Source: Cytophagales bacterium (GTDB lineage: Bacteria > Bacteroidota > Bacteroidia > Cytophagales > Bernardetiaceae). Taken from it: 64,000 nt of DNA. The notes under the pieces were generated by a model. That model made no database searches, was not told the origin of the DNA, and was given only the letters and a program-made list of their open reading frames with translations. Every line of letters begins with the position of its first letter. Position 1 is the stretch's first letter. Where the stretch lies: the NCBI GenBank assembly GCA_004293815.1, contig RDZD01000022.1:1-64000 (forward strand), given 5' to 3'. Shown one piece after another: positions 8,563 to 16,500 of this stretch. The translations under genes were made by a program, and so were the position numbers.

Positions 8563-10080
8563 ATGACCAGCTCAGGTTTTTCTTCTAAGTATAGCAACAT
8601 GAACGAAATATCTTCTATCATAAAAGTTATTGGTGTAGGCGGTGGTGGCGGTAATGCCGTTAATCATATGTACAAAATGGGCATCAGAGGTGTTGATTTT
8701 TTTATTTGCAACACCGATATCCAAGCCCTCGCACTCAGCCCCATCCCTAACAAAATTCAGATTGGGCGGAACCTTACCCAAGGTTTGGGCGCAGGTGCCA
8801 ATCCTGAAAAAGGAAGAAATGCTGCCTTAGAAAGCAAAGAAGAGCTTCGCGAAATCTTGAGCCACAACACCAAAATGTTGTTCATTACCTCAGGTATGGG
8901 CGGCGGTACAGGTACAGGTGCAGCTCCCGTGATAGCGGAAGTTTCTCGCGAGTTGGGCATTCTGACTGTAGGCATTGTTACAGCTCCTTTCGAGTTTGAG
9001 GGTAAGCCCAAACAAAGCCGCGCACAAGACGGTATTGATGAGCTTCGCAAATATTGCGACTGTGTCATTGTGATTTTGAACGATCGTTTAAGAGATGTAT
9101 ACGGCAAAGCTTCAATCAAAGAGGCGTTCCGTCAGGCAGACAACGTGCTGGCACGTGCAGCTAAATCTATTGCCGAAATTATCACTGTAGCGGGCACTAT
9201 TAATGTGGACTTTGAAGACGTAAGAACCGTAATGAAAGAGGCTGGAGCCGCTGTTATGGGTTCTTCAGTAGCCGAAGGAGAAAATCGTGCGCGTCGTGCT
9301 GCTGAAGCGGCTATTTCTTCGCCTTTACTCAATAATACCAATATTTATGGTGCTAAATATATTCTTCTATGTGTGGTAGTAGGTAATGATGAGGACTTCC
9401 AAATGGAAGAGCTAGAAATCATCACAGCATACGTACAAGAACAAGCAGGCGACAATGCGGAGGTGATTTACGGACAGGCTATTGATGAGAATCTGGGCGA
9501 CAGTATCAGCGTCACCATCATTGCCACAGGCTTTGAAAATAAAACGGCACACCTTACTATTGATCATAACCGTACTATTGATTTAGGCCCTGTTGTTAAG
9601 AAGACCGTACCTTCTTATACCTACACGCCACCAGTAATACCCAAAAATCCAGTTGTCAATACCTCACTGGCCTCAAGCGCAAGCGATGATGAGGACTTCT
9701 TTGATAAGACACACAAAGAGCAGGCCAGTAAAAATGCGGTGGATAAAATCATCTATGGACTAGATGATTCCTATCAAGAGTCTGAATTAGACAAAAAAAA
9801 AAGACTGACCTTGATGGGCGGTATTAATACTACCCTGCCATTGACGAACGATGATTTGTATGCCCATAAAAAAGCTCCTCAAAAAGATATGGGTAAGACT
9901 ATAGCAGAAATGAACGACGATGATCTCAAGGAGCTTCGCGACGTGCCTGCCTATATGCGCAGGAAATTGCCTATGCCAGTATCCAAAAATATATACGATG
10001 AGGGTTTATCTAGGCTTAAAATCGACGAAAATAACGACCTGATTGGCGGCAATAAGTTTTTGCATGACAATGTAGATTAA
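8563..10080 (+). CDS. ftsZ: Cell division protein FtsZ
   Basis: This tubulin-like GTPase forms the division ring. The GTP-binding region is complete: VIGVGGGGGNAVNHM (22-36), the tubulin signature GGGTGTG (113-119), PFEFEGK, a T7-loop-like NVDFEDVRTVM and IIATGF at the end of the C-terminal domain (about 320). A long, poorly conserved linker (about 345-455) leads to the Bacteroidota-style tail beginning DVPAYMRRK at residue 460. At 505 residues it is of usual length for the phylum. It does not sit in a visible division/wall cluster: no ftsA, ftsQ or mur genes are next to it, which is unusual. Confidence 0.96.
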   Translation: MTSSGFSSKYSNMNEISSIIKVIGVGGGGGNAVNHMYKMGIRGVDFFICNTDIQALALSPIPNKIQIGRNLTQGLGAGANPEKGRNAALESKEELREILSHNTKMLFITSGMGGGTGTGAAPVIAEVSRELGILTVGIVTAPFEFEGKPKQSRAQDGIDELRKYCDCVIVILNDRLRDVYGKASIKEAFRQADNVLARAAKSIAEIITVAGTINVDFEDVRTVMKEAGAAVMGSSVAEGENRARRAAEAAISSPLLNNTNIYGAKYILLCVVVGNDEDFQMEELEIITAYVQEQAGDNAEVIYGQAIDENLGDSISVTIIATGFENKTAHLTIDHNRTIDLGPVVKKTVPSYTYTPPVIPKNPVVNTSLASSASDDEDFFDKTHKEQASKNAVDKIIYGLDDSYQESELDKKKRLTLMGGINTTLPLTNDDLYAHKKAPQKDMGKTIAEMNDDDLKELRDVPAYMRRKLPMPVSKNIYDEGLSRLKIDENNDLIGGNKFLHDNVD

Positions 10081-10112
10081 AGAATACTTAATCAACCAGT
10101 CTTTTAATTACT

Positions 10113-10976
10113 CTAGTTTATAAAACCAAATTTTTGGCTCGCCTGATGAAAAATAAAATAGGGTGGGAAGCCATAAAGTTTGCGCAATCTGCCTTCGCTT
10201 TTCAGGAATCGTCTTAGGACTGGAATCTGTTCTACCCATTGATAAAATTTTATTCGCTTAATGTCTTGCTCTTGGGCGGGAGTAAGCGGTTCTTCGGCGA
10301 GCATTTGAGTCAGTTCTGAGATATAGCTTTCATAGTGCTGTACACTCACACTGCCGCTCTGGCGTGCTCTAAAACAACCTAAGGGTGCTCGGCATAAATA
10401 CAAAGGCTTGTAGCGAAAATACCTAAGCCAAAGCTCAAAGTCTGCAGCATATTTTTTAGATAGGTTTAATGTACTGCCAGCTTCCTGCCAGAGGCTGCGT
10501 CGCCAAAACATAGACTCCTGTTGCAGCCACCTAAAATCACCCATGTAGAGCATGTATTTGGACCATCGCTTGAAGATATCTACCTGAACAATGCGCCCTT
10601 TTTCATCTATAAGCGAGGGTGTACCCATGAGCCATTCCACCTGTGGATGTTCTCCAAAAAGCTCAGCAACCGTAAAAAAAGCGTTCCGATGGTAACGGTC
10701 ATCCGAGTTGATCCAGGCCATAATCTCACCTTGGCTTTGCGCAAAACCTTTCTGAACCGCATGGTAAAGCCCTTTGTCTGGCTCGCTTACCCAGTATTTG
10801 AGATGACGCTCATATTTCTTGATGATATCAAGGCTACCGTCCGTGCTACCACCATCTATAATGATATATTCTAGGTTTGGATAGCCCTGAGAAAGCACAG
10901 AATCTATGGTTTCCTCTATAAATCTGACTTGATTGAGGTTGGGTGTGACAATACTGATACTTGGATAATTTGACAT
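10113..10976 (-). CDS. Family 2 glycosyltransferase
   Basis: This GT-A fold sugar transferase is of the WcaA/capsular type. It has SISIVTPNLNQVRFIEETIDS at the N-terminus, IIIDGGSTDGS (about 40-50), a WINSDDRY acidic motif (about 93-100) and KKYAADFELWLR (about 175). The ATG at 10976 (MSNYPSIS) places the first strand at residue 5; the longer frame from 11018 adds 14 unrelated residues. There are no membrane helices. It probably adds a sugar to a surface polysaccharide, though no other polysaccharide genes flank it. It is convergent with ftsZ, 32 bases from its stop. Confidence 0.88.
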   Translation of the reverse strand: MSNYPSISIVTPNLNQVRFIEETIDSVLSQGYPNLEYIIIDGGSTDGSLDIIKKYERHLKYWVSEPDKGLYHAVQKGFAQSQGEIMAWINSDDRYHRNAFFTVAELFGEHPQVEWLMGTPSLIDEKGRIVQVDIFKRWSKYMLYMGDFRWLQQESMFWRRSLWQEAGSTLNLSKKYAADFELWLRYFRYKPLYLCRAPLGCFRARQSGSVSVQHYESYISELTQMLAEEPLTPAQEQDIKRIKFYQWVEQIPVLRRFLKSEGRLRKLYGFPPYFIFHQASQKFGFIN

Positions 10977-11088
10977 GTGCTTGATTTTTGAACACAACTT
11001 CTCTTCAAAAATAAACATTTAATGACAAAAACTCATTTTTGAGGTCTTTTATTTGTAGTTTTTAAATACAAAATTTATAGACAATTAT

Positions 11089-11832
11089 TTAAAACATATT
11101 GTAAAGCACCACAAGCTCTACACGCCGGTTCTGCGCATGCTCGTCACCTGAACATTTGACATCATTTTCGCATTTATTAATCAGCTGTGACTCTCCATAG
11201 CCCTTTGCAATAATGCGATGAGCAGGTATACCGCGTTCTACTAGTTCTAATTTGATAGCTTGAGCGCGGCGTTTGGTTAGCTCAAGATTGTAACCTTCGT
11301 CCCCTCTTGAATCTGTGTGGCAGGCTATTTCCACAAAAAGACCTTCATTTTCGGCCAATATATTTCTGATAGAATCAATTCCTTTTCTGACTTCATTTTT
11401 TAAAATCTTGTCGCCACTACGGGTATATTCATAAATACTGGCATCGTTAGGCGAGAAGTGAATGCCCTCCACACGTATGTTGCTACCCTCCACCACCTCT
11501 TGAAGCTTGAAACTTTGATCTGAACCATTTTTGAAGACTATTGTTCGTGGCTTCTGGTTATAGTAGTCAGGGTGGCTGGCTTGAATTAAATATTTTTTTT
11601 CATTGACAAGCGAATCTAGCTCATAGATGCCTGCATCGTCTGTACGGACAGTATCTATCAAGCTTAAATCCTCAGCCAAGAGTTTTATCAAAGCATTGGG
11701 TATGGGTTCTCGACTATCTGTATTCTCTACTAGACCTCTAAGCACATAGTGGGGCTGAGCGTTTGCGCCCAGGCCAATACCTAGGAGCAGCAAAAAAATA
11801 GTGTAGGGTGCTATCTGATATATTTTTCTCAT
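11089..11832 (-). CDS. OmpA-family peptidoglycan-anchored protein with carboxypeptidase-regulatory-like domain
   Basis: From the ATG at 11832 (MRKIYQIAPY), a signal peptide ends near ANAQ at residue 26. A beta-sandwich of the CarboxypepD_reg type follows (YVLRGLVENTDSREPIPNA, about 29-110). An OmpA-like domain fills the C-terminus, with CHTDSRG (about residue 170), TKRRAQAIKLELVERGI and GYGESQ ending in NRRVELVV. This domain binds peptidoglycan and ties the outer envelope to the wall. The GYGESQLxNxCxxxxxCxxxxHxxNRR variant is common in Bacteroidota. An in-frame upstream ATG at 11865 is possible but would put 11 residues before the signal peptide. Confidence 0.85.
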   Translation of the reverse strand: MRKIYQIAPYTIFLLLLGIGLGANAQPHYVLRGLVENTDSREPIPNALIKLLAEDLSLIDTVRTDDAGIYELDSLVNEKKYLIQASHPDYYNQKPRTIVFKNGSDQSFKLQEVVEGSNIRVEGIHFSPNDASIYEYTRSGDKILKNEVRKGIDSIRNILAENEGLFVEIACHTDSRGDEGYNLELTKRRAQAIKLELVERGIPAHRIIAKGYGESQLINKCENDVKCSGDEHAQNRRVELVVLYNMF

Positions 11833-12160
11833 CTTACTTGAGCGTTGAACGTAGATTTTGAGCATTTGTTTTGGTTTAACTATAGCGCATTCAGAAAAAC
11901 ATAAAAAAAAAATCGGTTTTTGTTTGCTGAAAAAACAAAATGTTTACTTTTGTGCACGACCTTGTCAAAGTTGATAACTGAGACCTCCAAACAACGCGCG
12001 TGCAGAGTTTATGATGATTATTTTATCTCAAAAACCTTGCACACTTCCTAGTTAGGCATAGCTTTTGTTGGAAAATTGTTATTGTTTCGGCAAGGATAAC
12101 TTTATATTTATTTAAAGTTACATATTCTTTCATTTGATAATCTGTTTAGCAGAATCCCCA
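11833..12160. other. Intergenic region between divergent OmpA and siaB-like genes
   Basis: About 330 bases between two genes that read away from each other. One well-formed Bacteroidota-type promoter reads toward the SiaB-like gene (listed separately). No other gene or RNA was recognised. Confidence 0.4.
11923..11952 (+). promoter_or_regulatory. Bacteroidota-type promoter toward the first siaB-siaC pair
   Basis: TTTG at 11923-11926 is followed, 18 bases later, by TACTTTTG at 11945-11952, matching TAnnTTTG. This would give a leader of about 200 bases before the SiaB-like start. Confidence 0.45.
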
Positions 12161-12718
12161 ATGGACAAGGACTTTAAAGTATATAACTTTTATAAGCAAA
12201 TGCAGGTAAACAGCGTCATCTTATCTTTTAAAGGTGCTGTTTCTCAGGATTTGTTGTCTAGGCTTGCGGGTAGCCTTAAAAAGAAAAGTATCAAAGACGA
12301 TCCTAACATTGGCAGACGTGTGTTTGGCATTTTTATAGAGCTTTCACAAAATGTTCATTTGCATTCTGCTGAAAAATCCTACTCTTTGGCCGAAGATCGT
12401 CCTATTGGTGTCGGTTTTTTGCTTGTGAGTGAAGCAGATGACTGCTACTGGGTGTCGTCTTCAAATCTCATCAAAAAGGAAAAAGTAACCCACGTTAATC
12501 AACGTTGCGCCCATATTAATGGCTTAGATGAAGAAGGACTCAAAGCTTTTTATAAAGAACAACGCCGCGCACCGCAGCGCACAGACTCGCCAGGTGCCAA
12601 TATTGGCCTGATTGAAATGGTTAGAAAATCTGGAAATCCTCTTGATGTTCAGTTTTTTGATGTTGATTCCGAAAATTCTATTATCACCCTCACAGTTAAA
12701 TTAGACAAACCTCGCTAA
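12161..12718 (+). CDS. SiaB-family protein kinase (DUF6272), copy 1
   Basis: A 185-residue GHKL-fold kinase of the SiaB type, which phosphorylates a SiaC-type partner in a partner-switching circuit. The N-box reads E60-LSQ-N64 (FIELSQNVHLHS). The ATP-lid/G-box region near 142-155 reads TDSPGANIGLIEM, diverged from the GGAGLG of copy 2 at 32.6 kb, so ATP binding may differ. The ATG at 12161 (MDKDFKVYNF) was chosen over an upstream in-frame TTG at 12134. It is followed 33 bases later by the SiaC-like gene, forming a two-gene operon. Confidence 0.82.
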   Translation: MDKDFKVYNFYKQMQVNSVILSFKGAVSQDLLSRLAGSLKKKSIKDDPNIGRRVFGIFIELSQNVHLHSAEKSYSLAEDRPIGVGFLLVSEADDCYWVSSSNLIKKEKVTHVNQRCAHINGLDEEGLKAFYKEQRRAPQRTDSPGANIGLIEMVRKSGNPLDVQFFDVDSENSIITLTVKLDKPR

Positions 12719-12751
12719 TGATTTTAGCATAAAACGTGTGCAAAAAAAAAT

Positions 12752-13129
12752 ATGGAAAATTTAAATATTACTGGTGAAAACTACATACCCGCGGTAAATT
12801 TTGATTTAGCAACGGGTGTACTCGAAATTGCTGGCGAGTCTTATCACGAATATACAATAGAGTTCTATCAGCCCATATTTAACTGGTTGAATGCCTATTT
12901 ATCAGAACCCAACAGAACAATTACTTTTAACTTCCGCATGACTTACTATAACACGAGTACGTCTAGGAGATTCTTAGAAATTTTTGATTTGTTGGAAGAA
13001 TACCAAAATGAAAAAGGCGGTAAAGTTACCGTAAATTGGTATTATCAGAAAGACGACGTGGATATGCTAGAGAGTGGAGAGGAGTACTCTGAAGACGTAG
13101 ATTTAACTTTCAATCTCTTGCCATATTAA
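12752..13129 (+). CDS. SiaC-family regulatory phosphoprotein (DUF1987), copy 1
   Basis: The 125-residue protein matches the SiaC/DUF1987 family. Landmarks are the NFDLATGVLEIAGESY start, FYQPIFNWLNAYL (about 38-50) and YYNTSTSRRFLEIF (65-78), with VNWYYQKDDVDMLESGEEY near the end. Threonine 68, in the NTSTS loop, coincides with the phosphorylated Thr68 I recall for Pseudomonas SiaC. In that system unphosphorylated SiaC binds and activates the diguanylate cyclase SiaD; no such enzyme is seen here, so the target is unknown. It pairs with the SiaB-like kinase just upstream. Confidence 0.85.
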   Translation: MENLNITGENYIPAVNFDLATGVLEIAGESYHEYTIEFYQPIFNWLNAYLSEPNRTITFNFRMTYYNTSTSRRFLEIFDLLEEYQNEKGGKVTVNWYYQKDDVDMLESGEEYSEDVDLTFNLLPY

Positions 13130-13816
13130 GACTGTTTTTTTGATTCAGCTTGTAATGATTTTTAATAGGTGCTGAACTATCTTTACCTCATCGGCTGCGT
13201 ACTACTTTGCATGCCTATGAGTCTGTGGGATGTGTATATTTTTATAATAGATTTTTTTAGCTATTAAGACAAGATTTTTGTAATATGATTTAGTGAGCAG
13301 AATCTCAAAAGCTATAATTTCATCGATAGGCTTTCGGCTATTTGACTTGTACCAGACAATTTTTAAATTTATAATGTTTAACAAGCAAGATATTAGGCTG
13401 CTTAGAACGCAACCGCGCTTGGAATCTCACCACGAAAGGGTGTGAAATAAAAAAAGAACCACACCAAAAGCATGGCCCTTTCTCAGGTCAAACACTTAAA
13501 ATTATGACAAAACAAAAGTAGTGCATTGTTTTTTTAAAACAAATTTTTGTGGAACTTTTTTCAATGTTAGTGGCTAAAATATTAAACAAAAAGAGTCCAA
13601 GAAAGTGCTAAATCACTCATAAGCTATTCAATCTGAACTTGAACTTAGTAGATAAAAAATAAATATATCAGCTTGAGTTTTTTTTTAGGGGCTATTGTTT
13701 AGTTTTACGTCCTAAATCATGCTTTCAAATGGGCGAGTAGATGTTTACAGCATTCATCACTTATAGAATCATGGCCTTTACTGTTCATTTTGAATTTTTT
13801 ATCAAACCAATACAAT
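13130..13816. other. Long intergenic region, no gene recognised
   Basis: About 690 AT-rich bases lie between the first SiaC-like gene and rmlA. A minus-strand frame at 13202-13384 has no family resemblance and biased, low-complexity residues, and I do not accept it. Near 13430-13470 the bases ggtgtg (13439-13444) and cacacc (13460-13465) could pair, but no T-run follows. No tRNA, SRP or other known RNA was recognised. Confidence 0.4.
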
Positions 13817-14683
13817 ATGAAGGGTATCATTTTAGCGGGTGGTTCGGGTACGCGTCTGCACCCCCTCACGCTTGTGATGAGCAAGCAGCTACTGCCTGTT
13901 TATGACAAACCGATGATTTATTATCCGCTTTCAGTGCTTATGCAGGCGGGTATAAACGACATTCTTATCATTTCTACTCCCCACGATTTACCTCATTTTG
14001 AACGTCTTTTAGGAGATGGCTCTCAAATAGGTTGCAAGTTTACTTATACTGTTCAGCAAGTGCCCAATGGCTTAGCACAGGCTTTTGTGTTGGGCAAGCC
14101 TTTTATTGGGCAAAACAAAGTAGCTTTGATTCTTGGCGACAATATTTTTTATGGTAACGGCATGGAGGCCATGCTTCAACGCAGCTATAATGCTGATGGC
14201 GGGGTTATTTTTGCCTATCACGTTTCAGATCCTGAACGTTATGGTGTGGTCGATTTTGACCAAAACCGCAAGGCTATTTCTATTGAAGAAAAACCCAAGC
14301 AACCCAAATCTAATTTTGCTGTGCCTGGTTTGTACTTCTACGACAACGATGTAGTGAGCATAGCCGAAAACCTAGAACCTTCTGCAAGAGGCGAATACGA
14401 AATTACGGATGTCAATCGTGAGTATTTGAAGCGTGGGAAACTTTCTGTAGAAATTATGGACAGGGGCATTGCTTGGCTTGACACTGGCACTTTTGACTCT
14501 CTGACACACGCCAGCCAGTTTGTGCATGTCATAGAGGCTAGACAGGGCTTAAAAGTGGGTTGTATTGAAGAAATTGCCTATCAAAAGGGATTTATTAATG
14601 CAGACGGCCTAGAAAAAATTGCCACGCCTCTTATGAAGAGTGGTTATGGACAATACCTTATGAACCTTATCAAAAGAAGTTAG
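13817..14683 (+). CDS. rmlA: Glucose-1-phosphate thymidylyltransferase
   Basis: It forms dTDP-glucose from dTTP and glucose-1-phosphate, the first step to dTDP-rhamnose and other deoxysugars. The nucleotide-binding start [18 protein letters not shown] is at residues 1-18, with [50 protein letters not shown] and [10 protein letters not shown] in the right order. The 288-residue length is normal. An upstream in-frame TTG at 13790 was rejected because the ATG at 13817 matches the family start exactly. The bshB1 gene follows after 14 bases, so they are probably one transcript. No rmlB, C or D genes are in the window. Confidence 0.95.
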   Translation: MKGIILAGGSGTRLHPLTLVMSKQLLPVYDKPMIYYPLSVLMQAGINDILIISTPHDLPHFERLLGDGSQIGCKFTYTVQQVPNGLAQAFVLGKPFIGQNKVALILGDNIFYGNGMEAMLQRSYNADGGVIFAYHVSDPERYGVVDFDQNRKAISIEEKPKQPKSNFAVPGLYFYDNDVVSIAENLEPSARGEYEITDVNREYLKRGKLSVEIMDRGIAWLDTGTFDSLTHASQFVHVIEARQGLKVGCIEEIAYQKGFINADGLEKIATPLMKSGYGQYLMNLIKRS

Positions 14684-14697
14684 GTAGAAACTAATTT

Positions 14698-15420
14698 ATG
14701 AATAAGTTAGATATTCTAGCCTTGGCCGCTCACCCCGATGATGTGGAGTTGAGCTGTTCGGGAACGCTTATGGCGCATATTGCTATGGGATATCGCGTGG
14801 GTATTTTGGATCTTACGCAAGGCGAAATGGGGTCACGTGGTACTGTGCAAACTCGCAAAGCAGAGGCAGAGGAAGCCTCTCGCATTATGGGCTTGCACGA
14901 AAGGCAAAACTTGGCTTTTTCTGATGTATTTTTTGAGGAATCCAACGACAATGTGCTGGAAATTGTGCGTTGGATACGCTACTATCAGCCCAAAATTCTG
15001 TTGGCTAACGCGCCCAAAGATCGACACCCTGATCATGGCAAGGCTGCTAGATTAGCTGAAAAGGCCTTTTTTTGGTCTGGTCTTTCAAAAATTGAAACAC
15101 ATTTTAACAATGTGCCGCAACTACCTTGGCGGCCTCAAGCACTTTATCACTATATACAGAGTCAGTACTTAGAACCTGACTTTGTGGTGGATATTTCTGA
15201 GTTTTGGCATCGTAAAATGATGGCCGTCAAGGCTTTTAAAACACAGTTTTATGACCCAGACAATACCCAAGAACCGGCCACATTTATCTCTACGCCTCAG
15301 TTTTTAGATTTTTTGTTTGCTCGTGCCAAAGAGTTTGGGCAAGCTATACGTACAGATTTTGGTGAAGGATTTATCAAAAACAGACAATTGGGTATAAAAG
15401 ATCTTAATAATCTGATTTAA
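14698..15420 (+). CDS. bshB1: Bacillithiol biosynthesis deacetylase BshB1
   Basis: This zinc-dependent deacetylase of the LmbE/PIG-L family removes the acetyl group from GlcNAc-malate in bacillithiol synthesis. The metal motif AHPDDVE is at residues 11-17. LTQGEMGSRGT, RHPDHGKAARL and HYIQSQYLEPDFVVDIS follow, the last of these specific to the BshB1 subgroup. At 240 residues the length is standard. It shares a likely operon with rmlA. Bacillithiol is the low-molecular-weight thiol of many Bacteroidota, so the gene supports the taxonomic placement. Confidence 0.93.
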   Translation: MNKLDILALAAHPDDVELSCSGTLMAHIAMGYRVGILDLTQGEMGSRGTVQTRKAEAEEASRIMGLHERQNLAFSDVFFEESNDNVLEIVRWIRYYQPKILLANAPKDRHPDHGKAARLAEKAFFWSGLSKIETHFNNVPQLPWRPQALYHYIQSQYLEPDFVVDISEFWHRKMMAVKAFKTQFYDPDNTQEPATFISTPQFLDFLFARAKEFGQAIRTDFGEGFIKNRQLGIKDLNNLI

Positions 15421-15547
15421 AAGATATTAAAGTCTTGTGTTGAGCATAAAATTTTGTTGAAATGCTCTTAGTAGTTCTTTATTTTTTGGCTTTTCAGTAG
15501 AAACTCTAGTTATTTGATTTCAAATATCTGTTATTTTATTCATTCTT

Positions 15548-16474
15548 ATGTTTTCAAAAAGATTTCTTGGAGTCAAAATCGCTTTGCTTCTCTGCTTGAT
15601 TGGTATCGCGCCACTACTTTGGGCTCAGCAAAGCCAGTTTGCTTACAATCAGGGTGTACCTATTCACTATAGGGTATTTGGAAGCGGTGAGCCTCTGTTG
15701 ATTATCAATGGGGGGCCTGGGCTAGATAGCGACGGGTTTGTCTATTTGGCTAAAAAGCTGAGCAAGCACAACCAGTGTATTATTTACGATCAGCGTGGTA
15801 TGGGGCTTTCTAAAGTGGCTATCCCAGATAAAAACACCATCAATATGGCTCAAATGGCACAAGACATGGAGGTGCTTCGCCAACATTTGGGTTTGGAAGC
15901 TTGGCATATACTCGGGCACTCTTTTGGGGGTATCATGGCCACCTATTATGCTCACTTATATCCTGAACGCATTAAGAAATTGATTTTATCTTCGTCGGGT
16001 GGTATGGATATGGCTTTTATGCAAACGATTGGCGGCGAAATTAACAAAAAACTCAGCAAAGAAGAGCGCAAACAATTGGCCTATTGGACTGATAAACTGG
16101 AGAAAGGCGATACTTCTTATCAAACGCGTTTTGAACGCGCTAAGGTATTGGCCAAGCCCTACTTACAGAATCCTGAGCACATTCCAACCTTAGCAGAAAG
16201 GCTAACACGCGTCAATTATGAGATTAACGAGCTGGTCGTCCAAGACTTACTCGCCCTGAACTATGACTATACTGAGAAGTTTAAGCAGTTCACAAAGCCT
16301 GTGCTAGTTCTGCATGGCCGTCAAGATGTGATTCAAGTACGCATTGCCCAAAAAACAGCTGCAAGTTTTTCCAAATCTAGGTTAGTGTTGCTTAACAATA
16401 CCGCCCATTATGGCTGGTTGGATAGCCCTGATCGCTATTTTGCTGAAATTGAAACGTTTCTTAAAGTTCAATAG
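15548..16474 (+). CDS. Secreted alpha/beta hydrolase, proline-iminopeptidase-like
   Basis: A signal peptide (residues 1-26, ending PLLWAQ) precedes an alpha/beta-hydrolase fold. The oxyanion motif INGGPGLDSDGF is near 53-64, DQRGMGLS near 81-88, and the nucleophile elbow GHSFGG has Ser125. The acid is probably in LVLHGRQDVIQ near 250 and the histidine in NNTAHYGW near 285. The GGPG and DQRG pair is typical of the prolyl iminopeptidase (S33) branch, but the substrate is not certain. It is 127 bases beyond bshB1 and may have its own promoter. Confidence 0.85.
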   Translation: MFSKRFLGVKIALLLCLIGIAPLLWAQQSQFAYNQGVPIHYRVFGSGEPLLIINGGPGLDSDGFVYLAKKLSKHNQCIIYDQRGMGLSKVAIPDKNTINMAQMAQDMEVLRQHLGLEAWHILGHSFGGIMATYYAHLYPERIKKLILSSSGGMDMAFMQTIGGEINKKLSKEERKQLAYWTDKLEKGDTSYQTRFERAKVLAKPYLQNPEHIPTLAERLTRVNYEINELVVQDLLALNYDYTEKFKQFTKPVLVLHGRQDVIQVRIAQKTAASFSKSRLVLLNNTAHYGWLDSPDRYFAEIETFLKVQ

Positions 16475-16500
16475 AATGGTTTTTTGATATTTCTCTGCTT

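Noticed and set aside
8563-10080. Several long opposite-strand open frames inside ftsZ and other highly expressed genes
   Set aside because: They follow codon bias of the real gene, have no family resemblance, and overlap completely conserved coding regions.
13202-13384. 60-codon minus-strand open frame
   Set aside because: Composition is dominated by Ile, Lys and Tyr from AT-rich DNA, with no domain pattern and no promoter or terminator. Treated as chance.
13430-13470. Possible structured RNA (ggtgtg/cacacc pairing)
   Set aside because: Only 6 paired bases over a long loop, no T-run, no match to SRP RNA, 6S, tmRNA or RNase P features that I could recognise.
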